In this document: positions 17,096 to 26,249 of the stretch, in pieces | Layout: each line of letters begins with the position of its first letter | How positions within the stretch are numbered: position 1 is the first letter of the stretch | NCBI GenBank assembly: GCA_016872285.1 | Contig: VGZZ01000014.1 | Location: 1 to 51,227, forward strand | DNA: 51,227 nucleotides | Origin: SAR202 cluster bacterium | GTDB taxonomy: Bacteria > Chloroflexota > Dehalococcoidia > Lucifugimonadales > GCA-2712585 | Direction of reading: 5' to 3' | Program-made: the position numbers and the translations under genes | Notes under the pieces: model-generated | The model's database searches: none | What the model was told of the DNA's origin: nothing | The model's input: only the letters and a program-made list of their open reading frames with translations

Positions 17096-18899
17096 ATGGA
17101 ATCCAGAAAGTCTCTCAGAATCGAGGACTATGCCATGATAGGGGACTGCCAGACCGCAGCCCTCGTTGGCGCCAACGGGTCCATAGACTGGCTCTGCGTC
17201 CCCCGTTTCGACTCCCCCCATCCTGCTTCGCCGCCCTGCTGGGCAACACTGACCACGGTCGATGGCTCATAGCGCCAACCGCCGGCGCCCAAAAAGTAAC
17301 TCGCCAGTATCGCGATGGCACCCTCATCCTGGAAACCTTGTTCGAGACCGACCATGGGTCTGTTAGGCTCATAGATTTCATGCCCCTCCGCTCGGAAGCC
17401 GTTGATGTCATTCGTATCGTCGAAGGCCTCGACGGCCAGGTCGAAATGTCCATGGATCTAGTAATTAGGTTCGATTACGGGTCCGTCATCCCCTGGGTTC
17501 GCAGAATCCCCGGCGGTATCCATGCTGTGGCTGGCCCGGACGCCCTTCTCCTGCGGTCTCCCGTGGAGGTCAGGGGAGAAAACTTCCACACCGTCTCGAA
17601 ATTTACCGTCTCCGCCAGCCAGCGCGTCCCTTTCGACCTCACCTGGTTTCCCTCTCATCACTCCATCCCTGTCGAGCGAGACCCTATGCCTTCCCTGAAG
17701 GAAACTGTGCAGTGGTGGTGCGCCTGGTCAGGCAGGGGCTCTTATGAAGGCCCCTGGAAAGACGTGGTCATCCGTTCCGCTATCACCCTCAAAGCCCTCA
17801 TCTACATGCCCACCGGCGGGCTGACGGCGGCGGCCACCACGTCGCTGCCCGAAACCCCCGGCGGGGTGCGGAACTGGGACTATCGCTACTGCTGGCTTCG
17901 AGACGCCACCTTTACCCTCTACTCGCTCATGACCTGCGGGTACATAGAGGAAGCCGCCGCCTGGCGTGACTGGTTCCTCAGGGCCGTAGCCGGCGATCCC
18001 TCCGAGGCGCAGATCATGTACGGCCTGGCCGGCGAACGCCGCCTGCGGGAGTTTGAGGTTGACGCCCTTCCAGGCTACCAGAATTCAAGGCCCGTCAGAG
18101 TGGGCAACGCCGCCTACCGGCAGTTCCAGCTGGATGTCTTCGGCGAGGTCATGGACTCTCTCCACGTCGCGCGGCGCTATGGGCTCCAGCCTGATGAATA
18201 CGCCTGGTCTATCCAAAAGAAGTTTATGGCAACCTTGGAACTGTCATGGAGCCAGCCGGACGAAGGGATCTGGGAGGTGCGCGGTCTCCGACGCCACTTT
18301 ACCCATTCAAAGGTCATGGCTTGGGTAGCCTTCGATCGCGCCGTCAAAGCTGTCGAGCGCTTTAACGCGGACGGGCCGGTGGAGCGGTGGCGGGAGCTTC
18401 GCGATACTATCCACCAGCAGGTGTGTGACCGGGGATACGACCCAAGCATAAACTCCTTCGTCCAGTATTACGGTTCCCAGAAGCTAGACGCGAGCCTCCT
18501 CATGGTCCCCCTCGTCGGCTTTTTGCCCGCCTCGGACCCCAGGGTAAAAGGCACGGTGCAAGCCATTCAGCAGGGCTTGATGACCAACGGATTCGTTTCC
18601 AGGTATAGGGCGCAGCCTGAGGTGGACGGCCTCCCGGGCCGGGAGGGCACCTTCCTCCTTTGCACCCTATGGCTGGCCGACAACCTGGCCCTCCAGGGCC
18701 GTATGCGCGAAGCCACGGAGCTGTTCGATAGGGTCTTGGCTGTGCGCAACGACGTAGGCCTTCTTTCAGAACAATACACCCCTCGACGCACCGTCTCCTT
18801 GGCAACTTCCCCCAGGCCTTCTCGCACGTAGGCTTAATTAACACCGCCCGCAACCTCGCCAGCGCCGGCGGCCCCGCCGAAGACCGAAACGAAGGCTAA
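17096..18899 (+). pseudogene. Glycoside hydrolase family 15 (glucoamylase/trehalase-like), two frameshifts
   Basis: Hydrolyses alpha-linked glucose from oligosaccharides or trehalose. The true start is the ATG at 17096 with GAGG five bases upstream: [19 protein letters not shown] then [14 protein letters not shown]. At the CCCCCC run near 17216 the frame shifts; the main part continues [18 protein letters not shown] and contains WDYRYCWLRDATFTLY and EGIWEVRG (a catalytic-acid region). After LLSEQYTP (second catalytic Glu region) a second shift near 18780 (ACCCCTC) leads to THRLLGNFPQAFSHVGLINT and the stop at 18897. With both shifts undone the protein is about 600 residues, as in the family. 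Both breaks are at C runs. It partners the dehydrogenase just upstream. Confidence 0.88.
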
Positions 18900-18971
18900 A
18901 TTCCATTGATTTTTATCCCAAACCTTCGCGGCGTCTACCTGTCCCTATGGCGGCAAGAAGCTCCTCCGCCA

Positions 18972-19001
18972 TTGAACCCCCGGCGTCCCACGCCGTACAA
19001 T
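18972..19001 (+). promoter_or_regulatory. Probable promoter of tRNA-Lys
   Basis: TTGAAC (18972-18977) and TACAAT (18996-19001) are separated by 18 bases. They end 16 bases before the mature tRNA, a normal spacing for a sigma-70-type tRNA promoter. Confidence 0.45.
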
Positions 19002-19017
19002 GGTATTTTGCCCCCGT

Positions 19018-19094
19018 GGGCCGCTAGCTCAGCCTGGTAGAGCACCGGACTTTTAATCCGATGGCCCAGGGTTCGAATCCCTGGCGGCCCACCA
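19018..19094 (+). tRNA. tRNA-Lys (anticodon TTT)
   Basis: The acceptor arms GGGCCGC and GCGGCCC pair fully, with discriminator A and an encoded CCA. The D-arm GCTCAGCCTGGTAGAGC and the T-arm GGTTCGAATCC are standard. The anticodon stem CCGGA/TCCGA encloses CTTTTAA, giving anticodon TTT. It lies inside the C-rich block. No duplicated 3' segment that would mark an attachment site was found in the window. Confidence 0.97.
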
Positions 19095-19148
19095 ATTCCA
19101 GGCTTCCTTTCCCTATCCCGAGGCCCCGGCCCACAAGCCCCAGCCGGT

Positions 19149-21029
19149 CTACACCTCCTGGGAGGATATCACTACCACGTTCCCGTCCACTGTCAGCAGC
19201 ACCCGCACTCTGATGACGCTTCCGTCCGGCGCGGTCACCTCAATGTCGTAGAGGGACCCCGCGAGGCCTCCCTGGGTCACCGCCGCCACAATCTCATCGA
19301 TGAGGTCCAGAAACGCATTAAAGTCTGTGGCGTAGAAGACGTGGTCTTCGTCCGGCTCGCTGGCTATGGCGTTAAGCGAGTTAATAGATATGTCGTCTAT
19401 GCCCACGGCAAAAATCCTGGCCCCACTGGCCGTTGAAGCGTTCTCAATGTCCGTAAGACTGTTGCCGCTGTTGTCGTCCCCGTCGGTTAGAAAGACCATC
19501 AGGTTGGGAATTCCCGGCCGGTCGCCCAGCCCGGTGTTGTACTGCGCCGTTCCACCCGTGAGCCCCGCCACCAGGTTGGTCTCGCAGGCGATGAAGTAGC
19601 CGGTATGGACCAGCGCGCCGCCGTCGCTGATTGCCGAGGGCGCGGCGACGCGGGCAGCCCAAGTGTTGGCCGCGATGTCGTAACGCCAGTGGGTGGTCTG
19701 GGCGGTCCCGCGGACTGCGTAGATATAGGTCCCGTCAAAGGCCAGCCCACCGCCTCCGGCGCCGCCCGTGCCCACCGCCGATGGGGCGGCCGCCAGGGTA
19801 GTCCACGTGTCCGCGCCGATGTTATATCGATAGAAGGTGGTGGAGTTGTTGCCTCGAAGGGCGTAGATATTGGCGCCGTTATAGACCAGGGCGCCGCCAT
19901 CCCCTATGGCTGCGGGAGACGCTGCCATAGACGTCCAGGAGTTACCGGCAATGTCGTAACGCCAGAAGGTGGTGGTGTTTGCGCCCCGCAAGGCATAGAT
20001 GTGCGTACCGTTGTAGACCAGGGCGCCTCCTCCCACTCCGCCCGCGCCCACCGCGGCCGGCGCCGCCGACATGGAAGACCAGGTGTTGTTCGTAATATCG
20101 TAGCGGTAGAAGCCCGTACCGTTATTCCCCAGAAGCGCGTAGATGTACGACCCCGCGTACAGCAACGCGCCGCCCGTGCTTACGGACGCCGGCGTATTAG
20201 CCATGGCCGTCCAGGTATTGGCCGTGAGATTGTAGCGCCAGAAGGTGCTGGTGGCTGCGCCGCGCAGCGCGTAGACGTAGGTCCCATCGAAGGCCAAGCC
20301 ACCGCCGTCCCCCACCGTGGCCGGCGTGGAGGCCTTGGTATTCCACTGGTCGTTGGGTATGTCATACTGCCAAAAGGTGGTAGCGCTGTTGCCGCGCAGG
20401 GCGTAGTTGTAGTAGTAGTAGTTGGCGAGGCAGGTAAAGAGGGAGGTGCTGGTGAGGCCATTGATGCCCGCATGAAGATGGTCATCACTGTTGGCCACAT
20501 CCACTACAGGCCGGCTGAACCGCCCGAACTTAGTCAGACCAATTCGGTAACGCTCCGAGTTCACGTCCAGGTTGAAGCCGTCCACAATGGCGTTGGCCCC
20601 GTCCTTGAACACGGTCATCTCGCTGCTGCTTATGCTGGAGCTCACGTCGATAACCAGCGATATGTCCGCAAAGGCGTACTCGGTCAGGTAGCCGGGCAGG
20701 TTCGACGGCTGGGACGCCAGAGTCACTGTCACAGGCACCATATAGCTATCGCATGGAACGTCATAGCTAACGGTTGGGTTTTCCGGCGTCAGGCTGTCGA
20801 CGAACCCCGCTTCGTACTGAAGCTTCCACAGGGTGTACTCCACGCCGGCGGCCCCGCACGCGCCGCCCCTGAGCCCGTCCCCCGCCTTCCGCACCGCCAG
20901 CAGCGATGTCTGAACGTGGATGAGGTAGGGAACCAACAGCAAGGTAGTGAACATCAAGCCTATGAGGCCCAGGGTTAACGCGGCGTAGCCCCTCTGGCCC
21001 GCGAGAAAGCCTTTAAGCACGCGTATCAT
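19149..21029 (-). CDS. VWA-domain surface protein with a Kelch propeller inserted into the VWA domain
   Basis: A 626-residue protein with an amino-terminal membrane segment (YAALTLGLIGLMFTTLLLVP, residues 15-34) of the kind seen in PilX/Tad-like minor pilins, then an extended region with Cys pairs. The VWA domain starts near 122 with the MIDAS motif DVSSS (D128). After LTSTSLFTCLANY (about 203) it is interrupted by six near-identical repeats of 44-48 residues (209-480), each YALRG..(T)TFWRYDI...W..M...P...(G)DGGALVYNG. VWA then resumes at ACETNLVAGLTGG with PNLMVFLTDGDDNSG and continues to about 590. It is last in a three-gene operon, 17 bases after a prepilin gene, so it is probably exported or assembled with a pilus. 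The role may be adhesion. Confidence 0.88.
   Translation of the reverse strand: MIRVLKGFLAGQRGYAALTLGLIGLMFTTLLLVPYLIHVQTSLLAVRKAGDGLRGGACGAAGVEYTLWKLQYEAGFVDSLTPENPTVSYDVPCDSYMVPVTVTLASQPSNLPGYLTEYAFADISLVIDVSSSISSSEMTVFKDGANAIVDGFNLDVNSERYRIGLTKFGRFSRPVVDVANSDDHLHAGINGLTSTSLFTCLANYYYYNYALRGNSATTFWQYDIPNDQWNTKASTPATVGDGGGLAFDGTYVYALRGAATSTFWRYNLTANTWTAMANTPASVSTGGALLYAGSYIYALLGNNGTGFYRYDITNNTWSSMSAAPAAVGAGGVGGGALVYNGTHIYALRGANTTTFWRYDIAGNSWTSMAASPAAIGDGGALVYNGANIYALRGNNSTTFYRYNIGADTWTTLAAAPSAVGTGGAGGGGLAFDGTYIYAVRGTAQTTHWRYDIAANTWAARVAAPSAISDGGALVHTGYFIACETNLVAGLTGGTAQYNTGLGDRPGIPNLMVFLTDGDDNSGNSLTDIENASTASGARIFAVGIDDISINSLNAIASEPDEDHVFYATDFNAFLDLIDEIVAAVTQGGLAGSLYDIEVTAPDGSVIRVRVLLTVDGNVVVISSQEV
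19590..20405 (-). repeat. Six tandem Kelch-like coding repeats
   Basis: Units start at residues 209, 253, 297, 345, 389 and 437 of the VWA protein. Units 3 and 5 carry an extra four-residue Gly-rich insert (GGVG or GGAG). The paired aromatic and Gly-Gly positions (YALRG, WRYD, NTW, GGALVY) fit Kelch blades, and six copies would close a propeller. The units are more alike than is usual for Kelch proteins, which suggests recent duplication. Confidence 0.85.
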
Positions 21030-21046
21030 TGCTCGATCTCAGGCTA

Positions 21047-21586
21047 TTAAGCGAACCGAAGGTAAAAATAGTGGGTGAACTGCCGGCTGATGTCCCCCCA
21101 AACAGCGCTGTCTGACGTCACCGTTACCGTGACGAGCCTCCCCTGAAGCGACACCGTCATCTCGCCGACGTTCCTGGCCACAACGTGGGTGGCGCCGTCG
21201 TACGTACGCCGGACTTCCGTTCCCGTCAGGGCATAGGAAGCACTATGGCTAACGGCGGCTTCCTGATATTCGTCCGTCCAACTCAGGACCACGCAGGAGG
21301 CCGGCGAGGCAGAGGCGCAGGAGACGGCGGGCCCTCCATCTACCAGGTTGGTAGTCCTGGTCATCCTGAAGTCCCTGGCCAGCCGCTGCATGGATGTCCT
21401 CAAGTCGGCCTCGGCCGTCAACTGCGCGAACCCTCTGGACGTGTTGGTCTGCATCTGGTGGACGCTGCGCGTTAGACCGGACCCGATGATGGTGATTATG
21501 CCAACTGCTACCAGCACCTCCGCCATGGTGAATCCCCGGCGGCCTCTCAAAAGCCTTTTAACCAATCCCATCCTGAATGGAATCAT
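21047..21586 (-). CDS. Prepilin-type protein, PilW-like
   Basis: A 179-residue type IV pilin-like protein. The prepilin cleavage motif is RGFTMAEVLVAVGIITIIGS: Gly before the cut, Phe at +1 and Glu at +5, followed by the hydrophobic helix. The rest (LTAEADLRTSMQRLARDFRM, then a Cys-containing beta region) resembles PilW/GspJ-type minor pilins. The start ATG (21586) overlaps the upstream gene's TGA as ATGA; a longer upstream frame is a shadow of that gene. Confidence 0.85.
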   Translation of the reverse strand: MIPFRMGLVKRLLRGRRGFTMAEVLVAVGIITIIGSGLTRSVHQMQTNTSRGFAQLTAEADLRTSMQRLARDFRMTRTTNLVDGGPAVSCASASPASCVVLSWTDEYQEAAVSHSASYALTGTEVRRTYDGATHVVARNVGEMTVSLQGRLVTVTVTSDSAVWGDISRQFTHYFYLRFA

Positions 21587-21975
21587 CGATTTACCTTGAT
21601 TCCCCTCATCCGGGCGAGAGACTCGCCATCTCTGGATACGGTCACTATCACATACTCCATGTTTGTGTCCGCCCCTGGGAACGTCTCCGCCGACGCGGTG
21701 ACGATGTACCCCGTAGGCACGCTGATGACGCTGTAGCTGCATGGCGGAGGGCAGTAGGCGGCGTTTAGGGCGTACTCCATCTGGGAGCGGGCAATGTTTT
21801 GGGCGGTATTGACGTCATGCACCGTTCCGGTAGCCTTGCTCCCCACGGACACTCCGTAAACGGCAGCCGATAGTACGGTGACCAGGAGGGCGACTGCGAT
21901 GAGCGACTCCAGCAGGATGCTCCCTTGCTGGCCGTTAACGAGCTTTTGTATATGGCGCCGCGCCCTGGCTGTCAT
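21583..21975 (-). CDS. Prepilin-type protein, PilV-like
   Basis: A 130-residue minor-pilin-like protein and the first gene of the operon. QQGSILLESLIAVALLVTVL is the prepilin motif (Gly, then Ser at +1, Glu at +5) with its hydrophobic helix. Later it has AQNIARSQMEYALNAAY, the recurring PilV/GspI-type pattern, and two Cys (CPPPC). Genes for the pilus motor or prepilin peptidase are not in the window. Confidence 0.8.
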   Translation of the reverse strand: MTARARRHIQKLVNGQQGSILLESLIAVALLVTVLSAAVYGVSVGSKATGTVHDVNTAQNIARSQMEYALNAAYCPPPCSYSVISVPTGYIVTASAETFPGADTNMEYVIVTVSRDGESLARMRGIKVNR

Positions 21976-22192
21976 TGCCCCTTACCAAAAGAAAAAATTC
22001 TCCAGGCTTACTAGGCGAAGAAAGCCCTGGGCAATTATGAGCTAAGCCCTTGCCCACAGCATCGTCCGTTAGTCCAGTGCTTATACGACGGAGCCTTCAC
22101 AGACTCAGATCAACCAGACATGGCGGAGCGCAAAGAGAGGAGGGAGAGCCTGATGAGGCGGTTTTACCGGACGGGAGGAGACGGGGGTTGGG

Positions 22193-23149
22193 TTAGACGG
22201 GGTGGGATTGAGGAGCGAAAGGGGACGATTCTTCCAGGCTGAAGACTTTGAAGGGTTCCCATTTGCCGGTGGGGCGGTCGAAGCGGACGAGGGCGAGGAA
22301 CTTGCCATCGGCGGTGTAGAGGCGGCGGCTTTCCAGGTGGGAGGCGTAGAGGGCGTCGGCGCCGAGGGCGATGCCCTGGCCGTTGCGGAGGTGGCGCTCG
22401 GCGGGCTTGTCGACAACTGCGGCGGGCATGTTTAAGAGCATGGAGTCGATGGGGCGAAGGATTTCGTTCCAGGGACGTTGGGAGGAGGCCTGGGTGAGGT
22501 CATCGAGGGTCATGGCGTGACGGACGTGGAAGGGGCCAGTGCGGAGGCGGAGGAGGACGGAGACGTGGCCGCCGCAGCCGAGGGCCTGGCCGAGGTCGTG
22601 GGCGAGGGAGCGCATGTAGAGGCCGCGTCCGCATTCGGCCTCGATGACCAGATCAGGCGGGTTAAATTCGACGATGGTGAGTCGAGTGACCTCAACCTCG
22701 CGGGGCTGCCGCTCCACCTCGATGCCCTCGCGGGCGAACTCGTATAGGCGGCGGCCTTCCTTCTTGAGGGCGCTATGCATGGGAGGCATTTGCATGAAGA
22801 CGCCGCGGAAGGCGTCCAGGGCTTTTTCCACCTGATCCCGGGTAATGGCGGAGGCGTCTTTGACTTCGGTGGGGATGCCGTCGGCATCGTAGGTGTCGGT
22901 GGCGATGCCGAGGCGGACGGTCATTCGATACTCTTTGGTGTCGTTGATGAGGATTTCCATGAGGCGGGTGGCCTGGCCGAGGCAGACTGGGAGTATTCCT
23001 TCGGCGAGGGGGTCCAGGGTGCCGCCGTGGCCGACGCGCTTGCGCATGTTGACGAGGCGTTTGACGCGGCGGACGACATCCATAGAGGTCATACCACGGG
23101 CTTTGTTGATGAGGAGGAAGCCGTTGAGGGTTGGGGCGGGGTTATTCAT
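22193..23149 (-). CDS. truB: tRNA pseudouridine-55 synthase
   Basis: Makes pseudouridine 55 in the T-loop of tRNAs. The catalytic Asp is D46 in HGGTLDPLAEGILPV; the amino motif GFLLINKARGMTSMDVV and the C-terminal RNA-binding part (GRGLYMRSLAHDLG) are typical. The protein has 318 residues. It is the last gene of nusA-ylxR-infB-rbfA-truB, but a 280-base gap with a family A repeat separates it from rbfA, so it may be read from its own promoter or only partly co-transcribed. Confidence 0.96.
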   Translation of the reverse strand: MNNPAPTLNGFLLINKARGMTSMDVVRRVKRLVNMRKRVGHGGTLDPLAEGILPVCLGQATRLMEILINDTKEYRMTVRLGIATDTYDADGIPTEVKDASAITRDQVEKALDAFRGVFMQMPPMHSALKKEGRRLYEFAREGIEVERQPREVEVTRLTIVEFNPPDLVIEAECGRGLYMRSLAHDLGQALGCGGHVSVLLRLRTGPFHVRHAMTLDDLTQASSQRPWNEILRPIDSMLLNMPAAVVDKPAERHLRNGQGIALGADALYASHLESRRLYTADGKFLALVRFDRPTGKWEPFKVFSLEESSPFAPQSHPV

Positions 23150-23189
23150 GGGTTTTACTTGGGAGGCCAGCCTTGTTTTTAATCTGGGC

Positions 23190-23322
23190 CACCATCCCCT
23201 GGCCCCTTCCTTTCAGGAAGGGGAAGAATAAATTGAATCACCTCATCACCCCCCTTCGACAAGCTCAGGGCAGGCTCTAGCCCCCTCTTCTCCTTTGCAA
23301 TAGGAGAAGAGGGGGTACCTGA
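23190..23322. repeat. Interspersed repeat family A copy between rbfA and truB
   Basis: Shows CCCCTTCCTTTCAGGAAGG plus the arm GGAAG, and TTCTCCTTTGCAATAGGAGA, the two hairpins that define the family. It interrupts an operon that is normally tightly spaced. Confidence 0.85.
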
Positions 23323-23429
23323 GGAAACACCCCAACGTCCCACAGGAGACAAGTTTTCCGTGGACTCTCCTAGCCAGGCACCACTAAGTTTTTGCATAAA
23401 GCCAATCAGTCCTGCTATAGGGGCTCGCT

Positions 23430-23822
23430 TTAGTGATTCCCAGATATGCGGGAGGCATCTGAGGCTGGGTTGTCCTTGCGGTCTGTGGAGAGTTTGTTCA
23501 TGACCTGGAGGACTTTTTCGGCTTTTTCCATGGAGTCGTCCAGTTGGAAGGTAAGGCTGGGTATGTGCCGGAGGGTGATGACTTCAGCGAGTTCGCGTCG
23601 CATGAAGCCGGCGGCGGAGGTGAGGCCGTGCATGGCGTCGCGTTTTTGCTCGCGGGTGCCCATGACACTGACGTAGACGCGGGACTCGCGGAGGTCGTCG
23701 GTGGTGTCGACGCGGGTGATGCTGATGAGGGGGCTGAGGCGGGGGTCGCGAAGCTGGCGCTGGATGAGGAGGCTTAGCTCCTGTCGGAGGAGCTGGTTGA
23801 GGCGTTGGATTCGGCGGTTCAT
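23430..23822 (-). CDS. rbfA: Ribosome-binding factor A
   Basis: Assists late maturation of the 30S subunit and 16S rRNA 5'-end processing. The 130-residue product has the KH-like pattern RIQRLNQLLRQELSLLIQRQ, LRDPRL, VYVSVMGTREQKRDAM and LRHIPSLTFQLDDSMEKAEK. It lies between infB and truB as expected. Confidence 0.95.
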   Translation of the reverse strand: MNRRIQRLNQLLRQELSLLIQRQLRDPRLSPLISITRVDTTDDLRESRVYVSVMGTREQKRDAMHGLTSAAGFMRRELAEVITLRHIPSLTFQLDDSMEKAEKVLQVMNKLSTDRKDNPASDASRISGNH

Positions 23823-23908
23823 GGTTTCACCTCCTGGTGGAAGGGGAGGGCGGCCTCTTAATCAGGGGACCACTCTTCGTTTGAAGGACAGGCCTTGTTT
23901 TGGTTCGA

Positions 23909-24020
23909 GGCCACCATCCCCTTTATCCCCTTCCTTTCAGGAAGGGGAAGAGAAAATATTCACCACAACCCCCTCTAACTCCCCCTTCGCCTTCCAGGCC
24001 GAAGGGGGAGAACCTGAAGG
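23909..24020. repeat. Interspersed repeat family A copy between infB and rbfA
   Basis: A second A copy in the same operon. It has the CTTTCAGGAAGGGG hairpin and then CCCCTTCGCCTTCCAGGCC with the arm GAAGGGG. The 280-base gap between the two genes holds nothing else recognisable. Confidence 0.85.
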
Positions 24021-24102
24021 AGATAGCTCAGGCCTTCGCGCCACTGATTCTATTAGGAAAGATGGCGTCGTGTGATAGGGGGCATGATAGGAGAGAGAAT
24101 GG

Positions 24103-25941
24103 TTAGGCCTGGGTGCGCTCCTTGCGGTGGACTTCCAGGATATCGCCCTCACGGTAGTCGCCGAAGCCGGAGATGCCGACGCCGCACTCGAAGCCAGTGG
24201 CGACTTCGTTGACGTTATCTTTGAAGCGTCGGAGGGTATCTATGTTACCTTCATGGATGATTTTGCCGCCCCGGATGACGCGGGCCGCGGCGCCGCGGAT
24301 GAGCTTGCCATCAGTGACCATGCAGCCGGCGGCCTTGCCGACCTTGCCGGCGCTGAAGACGGCGCGAACGGTAGCATGGCCGAGAACGACATCGCGCTCG
24401 GTGGGCTCCAGGATGCCCTTCAGGGCTTTTCCCACGTCTTCGATCAGCTGGTAGATGATGTTGTAGGAGCGGATCTGGACGGCCTCGCGCTCAGCGGCGC
24501 GTTCGGCACCAGTCTCGACGGTGGTGCTGAAGCCGAGGATGACGGCCTTGGAGGCGCTGGCGAGGAGGACATCGCTCTCGGTAACACCGCCAGCGGCGGC
24601 GTGGAGGATGTTGATGCGGACGGTGGGGCTGTCCAGGCGCTCCAAGGCGCCGCGGACGGCTTCCAGGCTGCCCTGGGCGTCGGCCTTAAGGATAAGGTTA
24701 AGCTCCTTGATTTCGCCGGCGGTGAATCTGGTGACGACGCCTTCCAGGGTCATGGCGCGGGCGAGGGTCTGCTCCTCATCCTTGCGCTGGGTATTCTCAT
24801 CGACCACGTCCCGTGCCATCTTCTCTTCCGACACAACATAGAACTTGTCGCCGGCCTGGGGGAGGGCGCTGTAGCCGAGGATTTCCACAGGGGCGCCGGG
24901 GACGGCGTCTTTGACGCGGCGTCCCAGGTCGTTGGAGAGGGCTTTGACCTTGCCTGTGACGGTGCCGGCGACGACGATGTCTCCGATTTTGAGGGTGCCG
25001 TTCTGGACGAGGACGGTGGCGACGGGGCCTTTGTTGCGGTCCAGCTTGGCCTCGATGACGACGCCTGTGGCGGGGCGGTCGAAGTTGGCCTTGAGCTCGG
25101 CGATTTCAGAGACGACGAGGATATTTTCCAGGAGGTCATCAATGCCGGTGCCCTTCTTGGCGGAGAGGGGGACGGCGATGACTTCGCCGCCTAGCTCTTC
25201 GATAACCAGGCCGTGCTCCAGGAGCTGCCGCTTGACCTTTTCCGGGTTGGCTTCAGGCTTGTCCATCTTATTGATGGCGACGATGATGGGGAGGTTGGCG
25301 GCCTTGGCGTGGTTCATGGCCTCAATGGTCTGGGGCATGACGCCGTCGTCAGCGGCGACGACGAGGACAGCGATATCGGTAACGCTGGCGCCGCGGGCGC
25401 GGATGGCGGTGAAGGCCTCATGGCCCGGGGTGTCCAGGAAGGTGATCTTCTGCTCTTTGTAGTCGACCTGATAGGCGCCGATGTGCTGGGTGATGCCGCC
25501 CACCTCGCCGGCGGCGACGCGGCTGTTGCGGATGGTGTCCAGGAGGGTGGTCTTGCCGTGGTCGACGTGGCCGAGGATGGTGACGACGGGGCTGCGGAGC
25601 TGGAGGGCGGCCTCGTCCTTTCGCTCCAGGTCGGCGAGGACACTGGCGATGGCGCTGACGGCCTTTTCCTCTTTGCGGGCCTTGAAGCCGAAGCCGCCGG
25701 TGACGGTGGCGGCGAGGTCGAAGTCGACGACCTGGTTAATGCCGGCCATGACGCCGTTGCGCATAAGCTGCTTGATGACTTCCACAGGGCTGACCTTCAT
25801 GAGGTCGCCTAGCTGCTTGACGGTGAGCGTAGAGGGGAGGACCAGCTCTTTGGGAGCTGGTTTTTTGGCGACGAGCTTTTTGGGGGCGGCGGGAGCGGCG
25901 GCCCCGTTATCCAAGGTTGGAGCGCGTTTTTTTGTAGTCAT
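24103..25941 (-). CDS. infB: Translation initiation factor IF-2
   Basis: GTPase that positions initiator tRNA on the ribosome. From the ATG at 25941 ([10 protein letters not shown]) it has 612 residues. A short Ala/Lys-rich amino region precedes one IF2N-type domain (about 37-88, [20 protein letters not shown]). Then come the G1 motif GHVDHGKT (124-131), G3 DTPGHE, G4 NKMD, and domains II-IV. The long amino-terminal extension of many IF-2 proteins is absent, as in other compact forms. The start ATG overlaps the ylxR stop (ATGA). Confidence 0.97.
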   Translation of the reverse strand: MTTKKRAPTLDNGAAAPAAPKKLVAKKPAPKELVLPSTLTVKQLGDLMKVSPVEVIKQLMRNGVMAGINQVVDFDLAATVTGGFGFKARKEEKAVSAIASVLADLERKDEAALQLRSPVVTILGHVDHGKTTLLDTIRNSRVAAGEVGGITQHIGAYQVDYKEQKITFLDTPGHEAFTAIRARGASVTDIAVLVVAADDGVMPQTIEAMNHAKAANLPIIVAINKMDKPEANPEKVKRQLLEHGLVIEELGGEVIAVPLSAKKGTGIDDLLENILVVSEIAELKANFDRPATGVVIEAKLDRNKGPVATVLVQNGTLKIGDIVVAGTVTGKVKALSNDLGRRVKDAVPGAPVEILGYSALPQAGDKFYVVSEEKMARDVVDENTQRKDEEQTLARAMTLEGVVTRFTAGEIKELNLILKADAQGSLEAVRGALERLDSPTVRINILHAAAGGVTESDVLLASASKAVILGFSTTVETGAERAAEREAVQIRSYNIIYQLIEDVGKALKGILEPTERDVVLGHATVRAVFSAGKVGKAAGCMVTDGKLIRGAAARVIRGGKIIHEGNIDTLRRFKDNVNEVATGFECGVGISGFGDYREGDILEVHRKERTQA

Positions 25942-26237
25942 GTGGCCTCTTTTCCAGCAGCGGCAAGCTGCTCCGTGTATTGAGTCATCAGAGATTCTTT
26001 GTTCTCTGACGATATTTGGGTCCGAAGGGCGCGTTCCAGGCCTCCCTTCTTGAGGCCTTTGTGCCAGCATTCCCGCTGGAGGCAGAGATAAGCGCCCCGA
26101 CCGGACTTTTTTCCTTTCAGATCAATTTCAGCAGCGCCTGGGAGGGCGCGGACAAGCCGCACCATCTGACGCTGAGGCTGTTTTTGACCGCAGGCCAGGC
26201 AGGAGCGGAGGGGTATATGCCTGGCTTTTGGGGGCAA
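25938..26237 (-). CDS. ylxR: YlxR/RnpM family RNA-binding protein
   Basis: A small protein of 99 residues, with the hallmark [20 protein letters not shown] and later [20 protein letters not shown]. YlxR proteins bind RNA; one has been shown to modulate RNase P. The last third (after about residue 75) is a tail of no known motif. It starts 13 bases after nusA and overlaps infB by four bases. Confidence 0.93.
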   Translation of the reverse strand: MPPKARHIPLRSCLACGQKQPQRQMVRLVRALPGAAEIDLKGKKSGRGAYLCLQRECWHKGLKKGGLERALRTQISSENKESLMTQYTEQLAAAGKEAT

Positions 26238-26249
26238 TAGGGAGGTCTC

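Noticed and set aside
19605-20978. 457-codon plus frame opposite the VWA/Kelch gene
   Set aside because: The minus frame has the prepilin-type helix, the MIDAS motif and regular repeats; the plus frame only mirrors those repeats.
24127-25194. 355-codon plus frame opposite infB
   Set aside because: An acidic Gly/Asp/Ala-rich shadow of a well-defined IF-2 gene, caused by the strong codon bias.
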